Source: Roseiconus nitratireducens
GTDB taxonomy: Bacteria > Planctomycetota > Planctomycetia > Pirellulales > Pirellulaceae
Assembly: GCF_008629675.1 (NCBI RefSeq)
Contig: NZ_VWOX01000003.1
Span: 62,001-126,000 of the forward strand
DNA: 64,000 bases
Reading direction: 5' to 3'
Positions within the stretch are counted from its first letter, which is position 1. Every line of letters begins with the position of its first letter. This document shows positions 35,762 through 44,485 of the stretch, one piece after another. The notes under the pieces are model-generated. The model worked only from the letters and a program-made list of their open reading frames with translations. It was not told the origin of the DNA and did not search any database. Made by a program: the position numbers and the translations under genes.

Positions 35762-36991
35762 ATGGCTTCGCGAGAATTTCCCGAAAACGTTCGGTTCGAC
35801 ACGCGCACGTTTGATTTAGCTTCCGGCACGGTGTGGGAATTCCACGCGTCGACCGACCAGACCAGCCAGAACGTGGTGGACGAAACCATCGCGGCGTTGT
35901 CCGCGCCCGATGATTTTCCGCCACTGGGCTCGGCCATCGTGCCGGGCGACCGCGTGGCGATTGCCGTCGACCCGAACGTCCCCCAGATCGACGCGGTGCT
36001 CGAAGGCGTTTTGACGGCCCTGCGCGATACCGCCGCGGAGCAGATCGAAATCGTGGTTTGGGACGAGGCGACCAACGAGACGCTGGACAAGATTGAAAAG
36101 TCCGCGGGTGGTTCGCTGGTGACGCGTCATCAATGCGATATGCGGCAGACACTTTGCTACCTGGCTGCCGACGTGAACGCCGACCCGATCTACCTGAATC
36201 GCGCCCTGGTGGAAGCGGATCTGGTGCTGCCGATCATCGCCGTGCGTCCTTCGGAGGTTGCCGATCGCCGAGATTTGACCGGCGTGTTTCCCTCGCTCTC
36301 GGATTCCGCCACGCGTTTGCGATTCTTCCAGAAAGTGCAGGCGGGGGAGGCGAATCGGACCGCCATGAAATCTGGCAACACCATCGCTCAGGAAGTCCCC
36401 TGGCTGCTGGGAGTCCAGCTGATCTTGGCCGTCACCGCCAATTCCCAAGGACAGGCGGGGGAAATCCGCGCGGGCACCACGGAATCACTGGCCCAGCGAA
36501 TTTCACCGCAGCTGGGTCATCCCGATCCGGTGCCCCCGCCGGCCGCTCTGGTCATCGCGGCGCTGGACGGCGACCAGCAACAACAGACTTGGGAAAACGT
36601 GGTCCGCGCCGCGAAGGCTGCCAAAGAACACGCGGAGCCGGAAGGAACCATCGTGATTTGGTCGTCGCTCCGGCAAGTCCCCAGCGGTGCGTTGCTGACC
36701 ATGGACGACGATCCGGAAGGACTGCCGCGCACCGATCGCAAAGCGGTCGAAGCCATCCAGGACGAACCTTCCCAAACGCTGCCCCGCTGGGATGCCAGCG
36801 AACCGATGGCGCTGACCCTGCAGGAGATTCTCCGACAGCATCGCGTCCTGCTGCACAGCGAACTGCCCGGCGAAACCGTGGAACCGTTGGGAATGGGGGT
36901 CATTGAAAACGCCGAGCAGCTGAGCAAACTGAGCCAAGGTTTTGACACATGCGCCGTGCTGAGGGCAGCACAATTCGCCAGTGGCCAGTGA
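35762..36991 (+). CDS. LarA-like protein (DUF2088 / lactate-racemase N-domain family)
   Basis: The 409-residue product matches the LarA-type fold: an N-terminal domain with GDRVAIAVDPNVPQIDAVLEGVL (about 60-82) and a helix-turn near 95-130, followed by VLPIIAVRPSE and a C-terminal second domain. In LarA the nickel-pincer cofactor is held by a Lys and several His residues; I do not see the usual His set, so racemase activity is doubtful. Related family members include uncharacterised cofactor-free proteins. The ATG at 35762 is the first with a folded N-terminus. No lar biosynthesis genes (larB, larC, larE) are nearby, which also argues against a racemase. Confidence 0.65.
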   Translation: MASREFPENVRFDTRTFDLASGTVWEFHASTDQTSQNVVDETIAALSAPDDFPPLGSAIVPGDRVAIAVDPNVPQIDAVLEGVLTALRDTAAEQIEIVVWDEATNETLDKIEKSAGGSLVTRHQCDMRQTLCYLAADVNADPIYLNRALVEADLVLPIIAVRPSEVADRRDLTGVFPSLSDSATRLRFFQKVQAGEANRTAMKSGNTIAQEVPWLLGVQLILAVTANSQGQAGEIRAGTTESLAQRISPQLGHPDPVPPPAALVIAALDGDQQQQTWENVVRAAKAAKEHAEPEGTIVIWSSLRQVPSGALLTMDDDPEGLPRTDRKAVEAIQDEPSQTLPRWDASEPMALTLQEILRQHRVLLHSELPGETVEPLGMGVIENAEQLSKLSQGFDTCAVLRAAQFASGQ

Positions 36992-37090
36992 CCGACACCC
37001 GCCGCTCCAGTTGTTACCATCAGTGCCCGCCCCCCGAATCGTCCACTCGCGAAATCGACGGCATCCCCATCCTGACAGCCAAGTGACGGC

Positions 37091-37621
37091 ATGAGCATTC
37101 GCATCGAAGAAGCGTACCAGCATTGTCCGCGCTGCGCCGCCGAAGCGCCCGAACCCGGCAAGGTTCCCTTTCGGTGTCAGCATTGCGGGTTCACCCACTT
37201 CTTCGGACCGGTCGCGGCGGTTGGAGCATTGATCATCGACGGCCAGGACCGCCTGCTGTTGGTCCGCAGGGCCAGGGACCCGGGCAAAGGAATGTGGGGC
37301 CTCCCCGGCGGATTCGTCGACCAAGACGAAACGGTCGAACAAGCGCTGAATCGAGAGATCTACGAAGAGACGCGGTTGGAACTGGATTCGTTGTCACTGC
37401 TGGTGACCTATCCGAACGAGTACAACTATCGGGGCGTGGTTTCACCGGTGATCGACCTTTTTTACTGTTGCCGAGCCAGTGAGCCTGGGCGGGTCGAATT
37501 GGAACCGGCCGAGCTGGACGATTACGTCTGGGTGCGTCCGACCGATCAGTACTTGGACAACATGGCGTTCCCCTCCAACCGACGCGCCATCGAGTTCTGG
37601 ATGGATTCGGGTGCGGGGTGA
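37091..37621 (+). CDS. Nudix hydrolase with N-terminal zinc ribbon
   Basis: The 176-residue product has a zinc-ribbon-like N-terminus with two CxxC pairs (CPRCAAE and CQHCG, about 12-32), then a Nudix fold with GLPGGFVDQDETVEQALNREIYEE (Nudix box, about 72-96; the usual second Gly is Arg). This arrangement resembles the NudC/YfcD-like and NAD+-diphosphatase-type Nudix enzymes that hydrolyse nucleoside diphosphates linked to other moieties. The substrate cannot be told from sequence. It appears monocistronic. Confidence 0.88.
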   Translation: MSIRIEEAYQHCPRCAAEAPEPGKVPFRCQHCGFTHFFGPVAAVGALIIDGQDRLLLVRRARDPGKGMWGLPGGFVDQDETVEQALNREIYEETRLELDSLSLLVTYPNEYNYRGVVSPVIDLFYCCRASEPGRVELEPAELDDYVWVRPTDQYLDNMAFPSNRRAIEFWMDSGAG

Positions 37622-37742
37622 GTTCCGGCACCGAGAACCTCCGATGAGCTCCGGGGTCCGGCCTGATCAGCCATCGGCTGCTCCGAAACCGTCGCATCCC
37701 TGCTCCTTTCCGCCGCACCGCTAGCCGAATCGCCAGCCGACC

Positions 37743-38411
37743 TTGCCCGACCTGATCCTTGTCCCCACCGACCGAGAACGCGAACGGATCGCCAACGCCA
37801 TCTCAACCCACGACTCGCGGTGGCGATGCTGTACGATCGGCTTTGGCGTGATCGCCGCGGGCGTCGCGGCTGCAGCGGAGCTCAGCCGCCACCGCCCAAG
37901 CCGAGTGATCCTGGCGGGCATCGCGGGTCTGTATCGCGACCGGGCCGGTGGGGTCTTTCGGCTCGGGGACGCGGCCTGCTTTGACTCGGTCTGGATCGAT
38001 GGGATCGGCGTGGGGCAAGGAGACGCCTTTATCGATGCGGTGGCGATGGGGTGGAACTGGTTCAGCGAAGATCGGTCGACAACTTCCCTGACACTGGCAC
38101 CGATCGCTCAGCCCGCCGAATCGATTAACGCATCGCGACCAGACCTTCCGCGACCGGCCTTACTGACCGTCTGCTCCGCCTCGGCGAACGAGCGTGAATC
38201 AAGCTGGCGACGCGACCGGTTCCCGCAAGTCCTCGGTGAAGACATGGAAAGCTTTGCGGTTGCTTTCGCATGTCGTGCGGCCGGCGTCCCGTTGACCGTG
38301 GTCCGCGGGTTCTCCAATTGGGTGGGGGATCGCAACCATGGGCACTGGAAAATCGATCAGGCGCTCGACCGTGTCGCGGAGACCATCGCCCCCCTCGTGA
38401 CGTCACCATGA
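37743..38411 (+). CDS. mqnB: Futalosine hydrolase
   Basis: The 222-residue product belongs to the nucleoside phosphorylase fold and has the MqnB features GIAGLYRD (phosphate-site loop region), GEDMESFAVAFAC (ribose-binding Met-Glu) and VVRGFSNWVGDRNHGHWKI, with catalytic Asp. MqnB cleaves futalosine to dehypoxanthine futalosine in the alternative menaquinone route. The start codon is TTG (37743) with no clear Shine-Dalgarno site, chosen because it lies at the family N-terminus. It overlaps mqnD by four bases (ATGA). mqnA, mqnC and mqnE are not in the window. Confidence 0.85.
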   Translation: MPDLILVPTDRERERIANAISTHDSRWRCCTIGFGVIAAGVAAAAELSRHRPSRVILAGIAGLYRDRAGGVFRLGDAACFDSVWIDGIGVGQGDAFIDAVAMGWNWFSEDRSTTSLTLAPIAQPAESINASRPDLPRPALLTVCSASANERESSWRRDRFPQVLGEDMESFAVAFACRAAGVPLTVVRGFSNWVGDRNHGHWKIDQALDRVAETIAPLVTSP

Positions 38412-39277
38412 GTAATCATCGAACGATCCGGCTGGGAATTTCCACCTGCCCCAATGACACGTTTGCCTTTCACGCTTTGCTCAATCGGCTGGTCGATTGG
38501 CGCGGTCTTGATTTTCAGGTGCAGTTGCTGGACATCGAAGATCTGAACAAAGGCTTATTCGGCGGTCAATTTGATGTGGCCAAATGCAGCTTTCACGCGG
38601 CGCTGCACTTGGCGGACGCGATCTGGGTGCTTCCCAGTGGGTCCGCCTTGGGGTTCGGCGTCGGACCGCTGCTCCTTTCAGCTCGCCCCGACGAACTCCC
38701 CTCCGGTCCCGACCAACTGACGCTCTGTCCCGGCAAACACACCACGGCGACATTGCTGTTTCGTCTGTTCCATCCCGACACCACGACGGTGCAGCAGGTC
38801 GTGTTTTCCGACATCATGCCGCGACTGCGCGATCAAACAGCCGACTTCGGCGTTTGCATCCACGAAGGCCGGTTCACTTGGCAGTCGCAGGGCCTGGCCC
38901 TGGTCGAAGACTTGGGGACTCGATGGGAGCAGGAAACCGGATGCCCGCTACCCCTTGGCGGCTTGGTTGGATCCCGATCGCTTCCCAGTTCCATCCTTTG
39001 GACGGTTCAAAGTGTGATCGCCGACTCATTGAGATTTGCACGGGCGAATCCCGACGCGGCTTTGCCGACCATGCGCCACTACGCGCAAGAATTCGATGAC
39101 GAAGTGTTGATGGACCACGTCCGCTTGTACGTCAACGATTGGACCACCGACTTGGGACCGGAGGGTGCTCGATCGCTGCAGCGGTTGAGTGAGAAAGCCC
39201 AAAAAGTCGGATTGCTTCCCGTCGATTCCCCCGGGGTGCAAGTTTTGCCGCCGCACCCGGCGCCCGACGCCGTGTGA
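38408..39277 (+). CDS. mqnD: 1,4-dihydroxy-6-naphthoate synthase
   Basis: The 289-residue product starts MSNHRTIRLGISTCPNDTF, the MqnD hallmark, and has the periplasmic-binding-protein-like fold of the family with DIEDLNKGLFGGQFDVAKCSFHA and LVEDLGTRWEQETGCPLPLGG. It converts cyclic dehypoxanthine futalosine to 1,4-dihydroxy-6-naphthoate, the naphthoquinone precursor of menaquinone. It is coupled to mqnB by a four-base overlap, which supports both assignments. No downstream mqn gene follows directly. Confidence 0.92.
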   Translation: MSNHRTIRLGISTCPNDTFAFHALLNRLVDWRGLDFQVQLLDIEDLNKGLFGGQFDVAKCSFHAALHLADAIWVLPSGSALGFGVGPLLLSARPDELPSGPDQLTLCPGKHTTATLLFRLFHPDTTTVQQVVFSDIMPRLRDQTADFGVCIHEGRFTWQSQGLALVEDLGTRWEQETGCPLPLGGLVGSRSLPSSILWTVQSVIADSLRFARANPDAALPTMRHYAQEFDDEVLMDHVRLYVNDWTTDLGPEGARSLQRLSEKAQKVGLLPVDSPGVQVLPPHPAPDAV

Positions 39278-39585
39278 TCGATCGTCGCAGCAGAATGGTG
39301 AGTCAGCTGGAAACGGGGCACTGCTTCAAACTCCAGCCGCGAAGCGGCGACAGCAATCCGCCCGGGCGAAAGGCGAGGCAATCCTCCCTCGCTGCGCTCG
39401 CCCTCCTTGGAAAGAAGGGTGAAATACAGCTGAACGGCCTCCTCGCGCGAAGGCGAAGTGACTTGTGCCGGCACGCGGGACGCCCACTGGGCGAGCATTG
39501 AACCGATCGCGGCTCATCGCATAGGCTATTTAGAGCTCCCGGCGACTGAATCCTCTTCGAACGTATTCCTTTGACTGGCTTTCTG
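39278..39585. other. Intergenic region with a fragment of the structured repeat
   Basis: About 310 bp separate mqnD from the phosphatase gene. Around 39369-39425 there is a stretch with AAAGGCGAGGCA and a right end AGAAGGGTGAAAT, which resemble the internal hairpin and terminal end of the 146-bp element at 22346. I treat it as a degraded copy. No coding feature is supported. Confidence 0.4.
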
Positions 39586-40080
39586 ATGGCAACCAAACGC
39601 GTCCTCCTGGTTTGCATGGGCAACATCTGCCGCTCCGCCGCGGGAGAAGCTGTGATGAAGCGTTTTGCCGAGGAATTCGGTCTGGACGTGGAAATCGATT
39701 CGGCCGGAACGCACGACCACCACGTCGGTGAGAAGGCCGACGGGCGAATGCGCGCCGCGGCGGAAGCTCGTGGCTACGAGTTGACCAGCCGGGCCAGGCA
39801 GGTCACCCGGGAGGACTTACAACCCGGCAAGTTTGATCTCGTGCTGGCCATGGACAACCAAAACTACGACCGCCTGACGGAACTGGCGGGGAAGCCGGCA
39901 TCGCACATCCGGATTTTCAGCGACTACTTGGACGACAATTGGCCCAATGACGTCCCGGACCCGTATTACGGCGACGACGCCGGCTTTGACGAAGTGCTGG
40001 ACATGCTGGAAGAGGGTTGCCCGATCATCTTGCAGACGCTGGCCGGCGAAGAGATCTTCGACATGGGATTCGAAGATTAG
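39586..40080 (+). CDS. Low-molecular-weight protein-tyrosine phosphatase
   Basis: The 164-residue product carries the P-loop CMGNICRS (Cys10 and Arg16, the C-x5-R-S signature) and the catalytic DPYYG near residue 128, as in LMW-PTPs. Such enzymes dephosphorylate tyrosine kinases controlling exopolysaccharide export, or, in some species, arginine phosphate or stress regulators. No matching tyrosine kinase is adjacent. The ATG at 39586 is preferred to an in-frame TTG at 39571. A palindromic repeat lies just after the stop. Confidence 0.9.
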   Translation: MATKRVLLVCMGNICRSAAGEAVMKRFAEEFGLDVEIDSAGTHDHHVGEKADGRMRAAAEARGYELTSRARQVTREDLQPGKFDLVLAMDNQNYDRLTELAGKPASHIRIFSDYLDDNWPNDVPDPYYGDDAGFDEVLDMLEEGCPIILQTLAGEEIFDMGFED

Positions 40081-40100
40081 GGGAACCGCATCACTTCGCA

Positions 40101-40164
40101 TGAGCCGCGTGGCGCCAGCCGCGGGTTTTCTCAAATCAACCGGCGGCGAGCGCCACGCCTCTCA
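40101..40164. repeat. 64-bp REP-like palindrome downstream of the phosphatase gene
   Basis: The arms at 40101-40125 and 40140-40164 are inverted copies matching at 20 of 25 bases (core GCGTGGCGC), with a 14-base loop. It sits in the convergent gap between the phosphatase gene and a small minus-strand gene, so it may end or stabilise both transcripts. Confidence 0.75.
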
Positions 40165-40217
40165 TTGCCCTGCAAATCACAACGTTGTTGATTGAAAAGT
40201 GTCGCGGTCCAGCCAGC

Positions 40218-40243
40218 GGCTGCGTCGTCCTCTGGACGCAGCC
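40218..40243. terminator. Possible hairpin terminator between convergent genes
   Basis: GGCTGCGTC and GACGCAGCC form a perfect 9-bp stem with an eight-base loop. There is no T-run, so Rho-independent function is uncertain. It lies about 25 bases past the stop of the 78-residue minus-strand gene. Confidence 0.45.
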
Positions 40244-40268
40244 TCAACGAAGCGATCTCCAGGCACCG

Positions 40269-40505
40269 TTACTTGTCGGTGTCCATGTCCTTCAAGGATT
40301 TGCCCAAACGTTTGCGGCTGCCGGCGTTGGAACCCTTGCGTCGCGACTTGGGTTTGCTGTCATTTCCAAGCAAGGTGGCTAATGCCGGCTGCAGCTCCTG
40401 GTCGGTCTCCGGCATGCCAATTTGCTCGACGGCGTCGCTGACGCCCAACAACACGGACTGACGCACGCCGTCACGCAACCACTCGAAAAAGTTCATATTC
40501 ATCAA
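40269..40505 (-). CDS. Small protein of unknown function (78 aa)
   Basis: The 78-residue product starts MMNMNFFEWLRDGVRQSVLL; the helix NFFEWLRDGVRQSVLLGVSDAVEQIG looks folded, and the tail is basic (SKPKSRRKGSNAGSRKR). No membrane helix or known motif is seen. Several ATG codons at the start leave the exact initiation site unclear. The helix resembles small planctomycete proteins I cannot name. It is monocistronic and converges with the phosphatase gene. Confidence 0.65.
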   Translation of the reverse strand: MMNMNFFEWLRDGVRQSVLLGVSDAVEQIGMPETDQELQPALATLLGNDSKPKSRRKGSNAGSRKRLGKSLKDMDTDK

Positions 40506-40700
40506 CGGAATCCTTCCCTGGGAACCGGAATCAATTCATTGCGAACGGCTTCTAAACCGTCGCGGGGCGACAAGTCCAGCCCGATTCTTGGTCGCACCGA
40601 GTTTTCACCGGACCGAGTTTTCGCCGCACCGGTTTTTCCAAACAGTGTCGACCTTCAACGTCCCTCAAACCAGCACAACCATCGCGGCCGACCGAAAAAG

Positions 40701-41666
40701 TCATGGATCGGCAATCTGTTCGGGTGGATCCACCCACACCACGTCGCCCATGGCGATGACTTCCACACCGTCCTGACGCCCCAACGCCCGCACCGCGATC
40801 AATGTTGGGAGATCGGGGTCCGACTCCGCCACCGCGCGGATCTCTTCCAGCCCCCACACAAAATAGGACGTGCTGCACGCCTCCGCATCGGTGGCGTTGT
40901 CACAGATGGCGGTCAACGACAGCACGTCGCCCGCCGGATATCCCGTTCGCGGGTCGATCACGTGACCGTAGCGACGTCCGCGATGATGAAAGTACTGCTT
41001 TCCCGACCCACTGGTGGACAGAGCCTGATCAATCAAACGGATGCCCGCCAATCGGCGTTTCGGCTTGGTGGGATGGGAGATTCCGACGGCCCATCCCGGT
41101 CGATCGGCGCTCTGGCCGCCATGGGCGATCACGCTGCTGCCCCCGCCGTGGATCAAAAAGTTTCCCAATCCCCGGCGTCTCAATTCGGCGGTCAAACGGT
41201 CCAACGCAAACCCCTTCCCGATGGCTCCCAGATTCACTTCCATTCCGGGACAAGAAAACCTGACGGTTCGTTGGTCGGCATCCAACTGCATTTTCTGGTA
41301 GCCGACCCGCTCGCGAGCCTGCTGGATCTCCGCGTCGCCAGGCTTCTTCCCCCTCCGCTGGGTAAAGCCCCAAGCTCGAACCAGCGGGCCGGCCGTCACG
41401 TCGAACGCGCCTCCGGACCGCTCACTCCAACGTTGGCTGGTTTCAAGCAAATTGAAGGTGTCCGCCGACACGGCGACCGGCTCGACGGCGGCGTGGGCAT
41501 TGACACGAGAGATCTCGCTATCGGCCACGTAAACGCTCAGATCGGCTTCGATCCGGTCCAGCAATTCGAGCGATTCCAACGCCGCTTCGACCCGATGAGC
41601 TTCCGATTCGGCCAAAATCACGGCAAACTCGGTCGCCATCGCGCGGTGGGTGACGGTCGTGAGCAT
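40701..41666 (-). CDS. apbE: FAD:protein FMN transferase
   Basis: The 321-residue product has the ApbE pattern: THRAMATEFAVIL at the N-terminus, GGAFDVTAGPLVRAWGF (about 85-101), NLGAIGKGFALDRL (FAD binding, about 153-167) and HVIDPRTGYPA (about 252-262). ApbE attaches FMN covalently to Thr or Ser of target flavoproteins such as Nqr or Rnf subunits. No signal peptide or lipobox precedes the domain, unlike the common exported form; see findings. No nqr or rnf gene is nearby. Confidence 0.9.
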   Translation of the reverse strand: MLTTVTHRAMATEFAVILAESEAHRVEAALESLELLDRIEADLSVYVADSEISRVNAHAAVEPVAVSADTFNLLETSQRWSERSGGAFDVTAGPLVRAWGFTQRRGKKPGDAEIQQARERVGYQKMQLDADQRTVRFSCPGMEVNLGAIGKGFALDRLTAELRRRGLGNFLIHGGGSSVIAHGGQSADRPGWAVGISHPTKPKRRLAGIRLIDQALSTSGSGKQYFHHRGRRYGHVIDPRTGYPAGDVLSLTAICDNATDAEACSTSYFVWGLEEIRAVAESDPDLPTLIAVRALGRQDGVEVIAMGDVVWVDPPEQIADP

Positions 41667-42042
41667 CGGGCAAAATCACCGGGGGAGGGACGGTATGAGC
41701 TGACGCCGCCAGTGTAGCGGGCGCCGTCAACTGCATCGGCGAGGCCGAGCCCCGCGAATCAGGTGAGAAGATCGGCAATCGCGGCAGGTCTTTCCCTGGA
41801 ACCGGCATCGGACCGGCCCCCGGGGCGCTTCCACCCACGACATCGGCGAACTCCTTGCGGACCTTTTCCGCGATCGCCGGCCGGCTCGGTCGCTCAAGGT
41901 CGCACCGCGAACCTGTTGCCGCCAATCTTTCTCCCTGATTTCATTCCCGGGAGACCGATTCGATGGGTTGCCAAGAATGCGTCCATGCAACACAATCTCG
42001 CCTCAAGTTTGACCCGCCGAGTCACCGAAAAGCGGTGGGTAC
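41667..42042. other. Intergenic region upstream of tRNA-Ser, no gene seen
   Basis: About 375 bp lie between apbE and tRNA-Ser. A 135-codon minus-strand frame covers part of it but overlaps the apbE start in another frame and has an arginine/proline-rich composition without any motif, so I do not call it. The tRNA promoter should lie near the right end. Confidence 0.4.
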
Positions 42043-42131
42043 GGAGCGGTGGCTGAGTGGTCGAAAGCGCCGGTTTGCTAAATCGGTGAACCGGGAAACT
42101 GGTTCCGCAGGTTCGAATCCTGTCCGCTCCG
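42043..42131 (+). tRNA. tRNA-Ser (anticodon GCU)
   Basis: The 89-nt gene has a perfect acceptor stem GGAGCGG/CCGCTCC, D-arm GGCTGAGTGGTC, anticodon loop TTGCTAA giving GCU (reads AGC and AGU), a long variable arm typical of class II tRNA-Ser, and a T-loop GTTCGAATC. The discriminator is G and CCA is not encoded. Confidence 0.96.
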
Positions 42132-42303
42132 CTTGATCGTCGGTATTGAACGATCGATCCAGGGATCTGCCCACGGGAGATTCGGGACACGATGTTGGCT
42201 TCGGCAGCGCCCCCCAGGTCCTTGGTTTTCGGACGGTCGCGTTGTTACGATCCATCGTCTTTACCGGTCAAGTCCATGTCACTGAAGTCTTCGGTGACAC
42301 CTT

Positions 42304-42376
42304 GAGAGTGTAGCTCAGTCGGTAGAGCATTCGACTTTTAATCGAATGGTCCTGGGTTCGAGTCCCAGCACTCTCA
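42304..42376 (+). tRNA. tRNA-Lys (anticodon UUU)
   Basis: The 73-nt gene has acceptor stem GAGAGTG/CACTCTC, D-arm GCTCAGTCGGTAGAGC, anticodon loop CTTTTAA (UUU, reads AAA and AAG), and T-arm CTGGGTTCGAGTCCCAG. The discriminator is A and CCA is not encoded. Tandem repeats begin about 60 bp downstream. Confidence 0.97.
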
Positions 42377-42435
42377 CTTCGGTTGGCATTTCTTCTTGGC
42401 CAACACACGCTCGGCCGCCCTGCGGCCTCGAGGCT

Positions 42436-42723
42436 TTCCGCATTCGCGGTGTGGGCCGGTTGGCCTGTGTATTCTTTCCTAGTCGGCGTCTTGCTGAAGA
42501 ACGACCCATTGTCGTAGCCATGCTCGCCAGAGCGTGAGCCACCGTCTGGCGACGGTAGCTACATCGACGTCTTGATGCACGGGTATTCCGCATCGGCGGT
42601 GCGGCCCGGTTGAGGTGTGTCCGTCGCATTCTTTTGGGATCGGTGGGTAGCTGGAGAACGCCCCACTGATGTAGCCATGCTCGCCAGAGCGTGTGCGACA
42701 GTCTGGCGACGGTCGCTACATCG
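42436..42723. repeat. Imperfect tandem duplication downstream of tRNA-Lys
   Basis: Two copies of roughly 131 and 138 bp (42436-42566 and 42586-42723) start with TTCCGCAT and end with GTAGCCATGCTCGCCAGAG...GTCTGGCGACGGT.GCTACATCG. Within each copy, the CTCGCCAGAGCG and GTCTGGCGAC cores are partly complementary. The stop codon of the ABC permease gene (TAG, 42718-42716) lies inside the right copy. Confidence 0.75.
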
Positions 42724-44485
42724 CTGTTCCCGGACGCCGACCGAACAAACGCTCAATCGCCCCGCGATGGCGGTTGCCGGCAAGGCAGATCGGGGCCGCG
42801 AGAATCCGGCTGGCAGGCATGAGGATCGCGGTGACCGCGATGCAGTGCCACAGCAACACGCGTTCGCTGGGGAACTGCGTCCAGGACACCGCGCCGATTG
42901 CCAGTGTCAACGCAACCAGCGTGATCAGGATCCACGCGACAGTTGACGTCCGCGTCAGTCCACTGGCGATCAGCCGGTGGGTCGCGACACCAACAATCAT
43001 CAACTTGATCCCCAGCAACCAGGGCAAGAATCTTGGGATCCTCGCGATCGTTTCCCAACTCCATTGGGCCCAAGCGTCCCAACTGGGATATTGCATGAAA
43101 TGAAACAAAAACCAGCTGAAGCCTACGAACGCGACGGCGAACTTTCCAACCACGCTGTACAGCAAATAACGCAGGTTGTCAGTCGACATCGCCGCTACGG
43201 TCCACGTCGTCTGACGGACGACCAAGATCAACACCAGGAAAAAGCAAATCACTGCGATGCCGCGTCCGGCATCGGCATCTCCGAACTGCGTTTGCAGGGC
43301 GCGATTCCAGTCGGACACCACCTCGGCGCGCCCGGTCGCCCACCCCAGGGCCAAGACGACCGGAACGCCCAGCAGCGAGACCAGCCAAATCAATGACGCC
43401 ACCGCCTGACGCGTCCACACGATCGTGGACGTCGGGAGGGGCGAAACCCGAAGCAGGTTGGGGAGGAAGCATCGGTCGCGACTGTACATCAGCGACTCGA
43501 CGAGCAAGTTCGTGGCAAACAGCAACGCCAACCCGCTCCACAGCATTCGCACCAGATCGACCGGCCCCAGCAAGCCAAAACCGAGCACGACCGCCAACCA
43601 GTAGGCCGCCATCAGACGCGTCCCCGCACCGGTCAATTTGGACAGGTCGTACCGAACCAATGCGGCGGCCGGACCGATCTTCCATCGGTCCGAAATCGCC
43701 GATGTGCCACGCTGGCTGTCTGCGGTCGTAAGCGTTCCACCAGCACGAGTGTGATCGCGATTCAACCAGGCATCGATCACCGATTCGCCCGGCATGCCCC
43801 CGGCGTTGCACCGTGCCAACTGGACCGCGCGGATTGCCAGAAAGACGGAAAGCGCGTACACGCCAACAACGACGAACGGAAAAACCAGATTGACGAAGTT
43901 TCGCAGAGGAGGGAAACGTTCCAGCGGATTCTCGGCGTCGAACAAAACCGTCGCCGACAGCCCCAACCAACCAAGGGCGGGCAGAATGAAGATCAACATC
44001 AAGATCAGCCGCGTGTACGTCCCACGGAAAGGACGCCACGCGTAGACGCAGATGAAGATGAACAGCGACGCCAAGATGACGCTGGACAAGATCCAGTGTT
44101 GGACCGGACGTCCCAATTGCCACGCCGTGAATGAAAATCCGCCAACGACCGCCAACACCCAGAGTGTCTTCAAGGCGATCGGCACCGCGGCCAGTTTCCA
44201 CGCCGGCAGCGGCGATCGCATCAGCCAGGAACAGTATGCGCTGGAGCGATCGGTCAATTCAGACTGACTTCCCAGGTCAAATAAGGCCAACGTCAGTGCG
44301 ATCAATGGCAGCGAAGCGAAGCCAATCCAGATCGGGACGTCGCGATGAATCTGCACGTGGTCTCCAAGCGTTCTGCCGACGATCCAGGCGAGCGCATGCA
44401 GCATGACGAAATAGCCGAGGGCCGGCACGGTGATCGCACTCGACCGCCGCCAGCACAATCGGGTCAAGGCCCAGGTCTCATTCAT
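42716..44485 (-). CDS. ABC transporter permease (ABC-2-like, multi-span)
   Basis: The product is about 589 residues from the ATG at 44485 and contains many hydrophobic segments, roughly twelve, such as FVMLHALAWIVG, WVLAVVGGFSFTAWQLG, LILMLIFILPALGWLGL and AYWLAVVLGFGLLGPVD. These are arranged as two similar membrane halves around a soluble segment near 270-310. No ATP-binding motif is present. It is the membrane partner of the preceding ATPase, whose stop overlaps this start by eight bases. Together with the GntR regulator the set resembles the ytr-type ABC exporters of Gram-positive bacteria. Substrate unknown. Confidence 0.8.
   Translation of the reverse strand: MNETWALTRLCWRRSSAITVPALGYFVMLHALAWIVGRTLGDHVQIHRDVPIWIGFASLPLIALTLALFDLGSQSELTDRSSAYCSWLMRSPLPAWKLAAVPIALKTLWVLAVVGGFSFTAWQLGRPVQHWILSSVILASLFIFICVYAWRPFRGTYTRLILMLIFILPALGWLGLSATVLFDAENPLERFPPLRNFVNLVFPFVVVGVYALSVFLAIRAVQLARCNAGGMPGESVIDAWLNRDHTRAGGTLTTADSQRGTSAISDRWKIGPAAALVRYDLSKLTGAGTRLMAAYWLAVVLGFGLLGPVDLVRMLWSGLALLFATNLLVESLMYSRDRCFLPNLLRVSPLPTSTIVWTRQAVASLIWLVSLLGVPVVLALGWATGRAEVVSDWNRALQTQFGDADAGRGIAVICFFLVLILVVRQTTWTVAAMSTDNLRYLLYSVVGKFAVAFVGFSWFLFHFMQYPSWDAWAQWSWETIARIPRFLPWLLGIKLMIVGVATHRLIASGLTRTSTVAWILITLVALTLAIGAVSWTQFPSERVLLWHCIAVTAILMPASRILAAPICLAGNRHRGAIERLFGRRPGTAM

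Noticed and set aside
35762-36991. Nickel-dependent lactate racemase as a firm call
   Set aside because: The fold fits, but the expected His ligands and accessory lar genes were not seen, so only a LarA-like label is given.
41518-41925. 135-codon minus-strand frame before apbE
   Set aside because: It overlaps the apbE start in another frame, has a Pro/Arg/Ala-rich composition and no ribosome-binding site that I can see. A frameshifted apbE extension was considered but no family match supports it.
42436-42723. CRISPR-like spaced repeats near tRNA genes
   Set aside because: Only two imperfect copies of over 130 bp with no short unique spacers and no cas genes.
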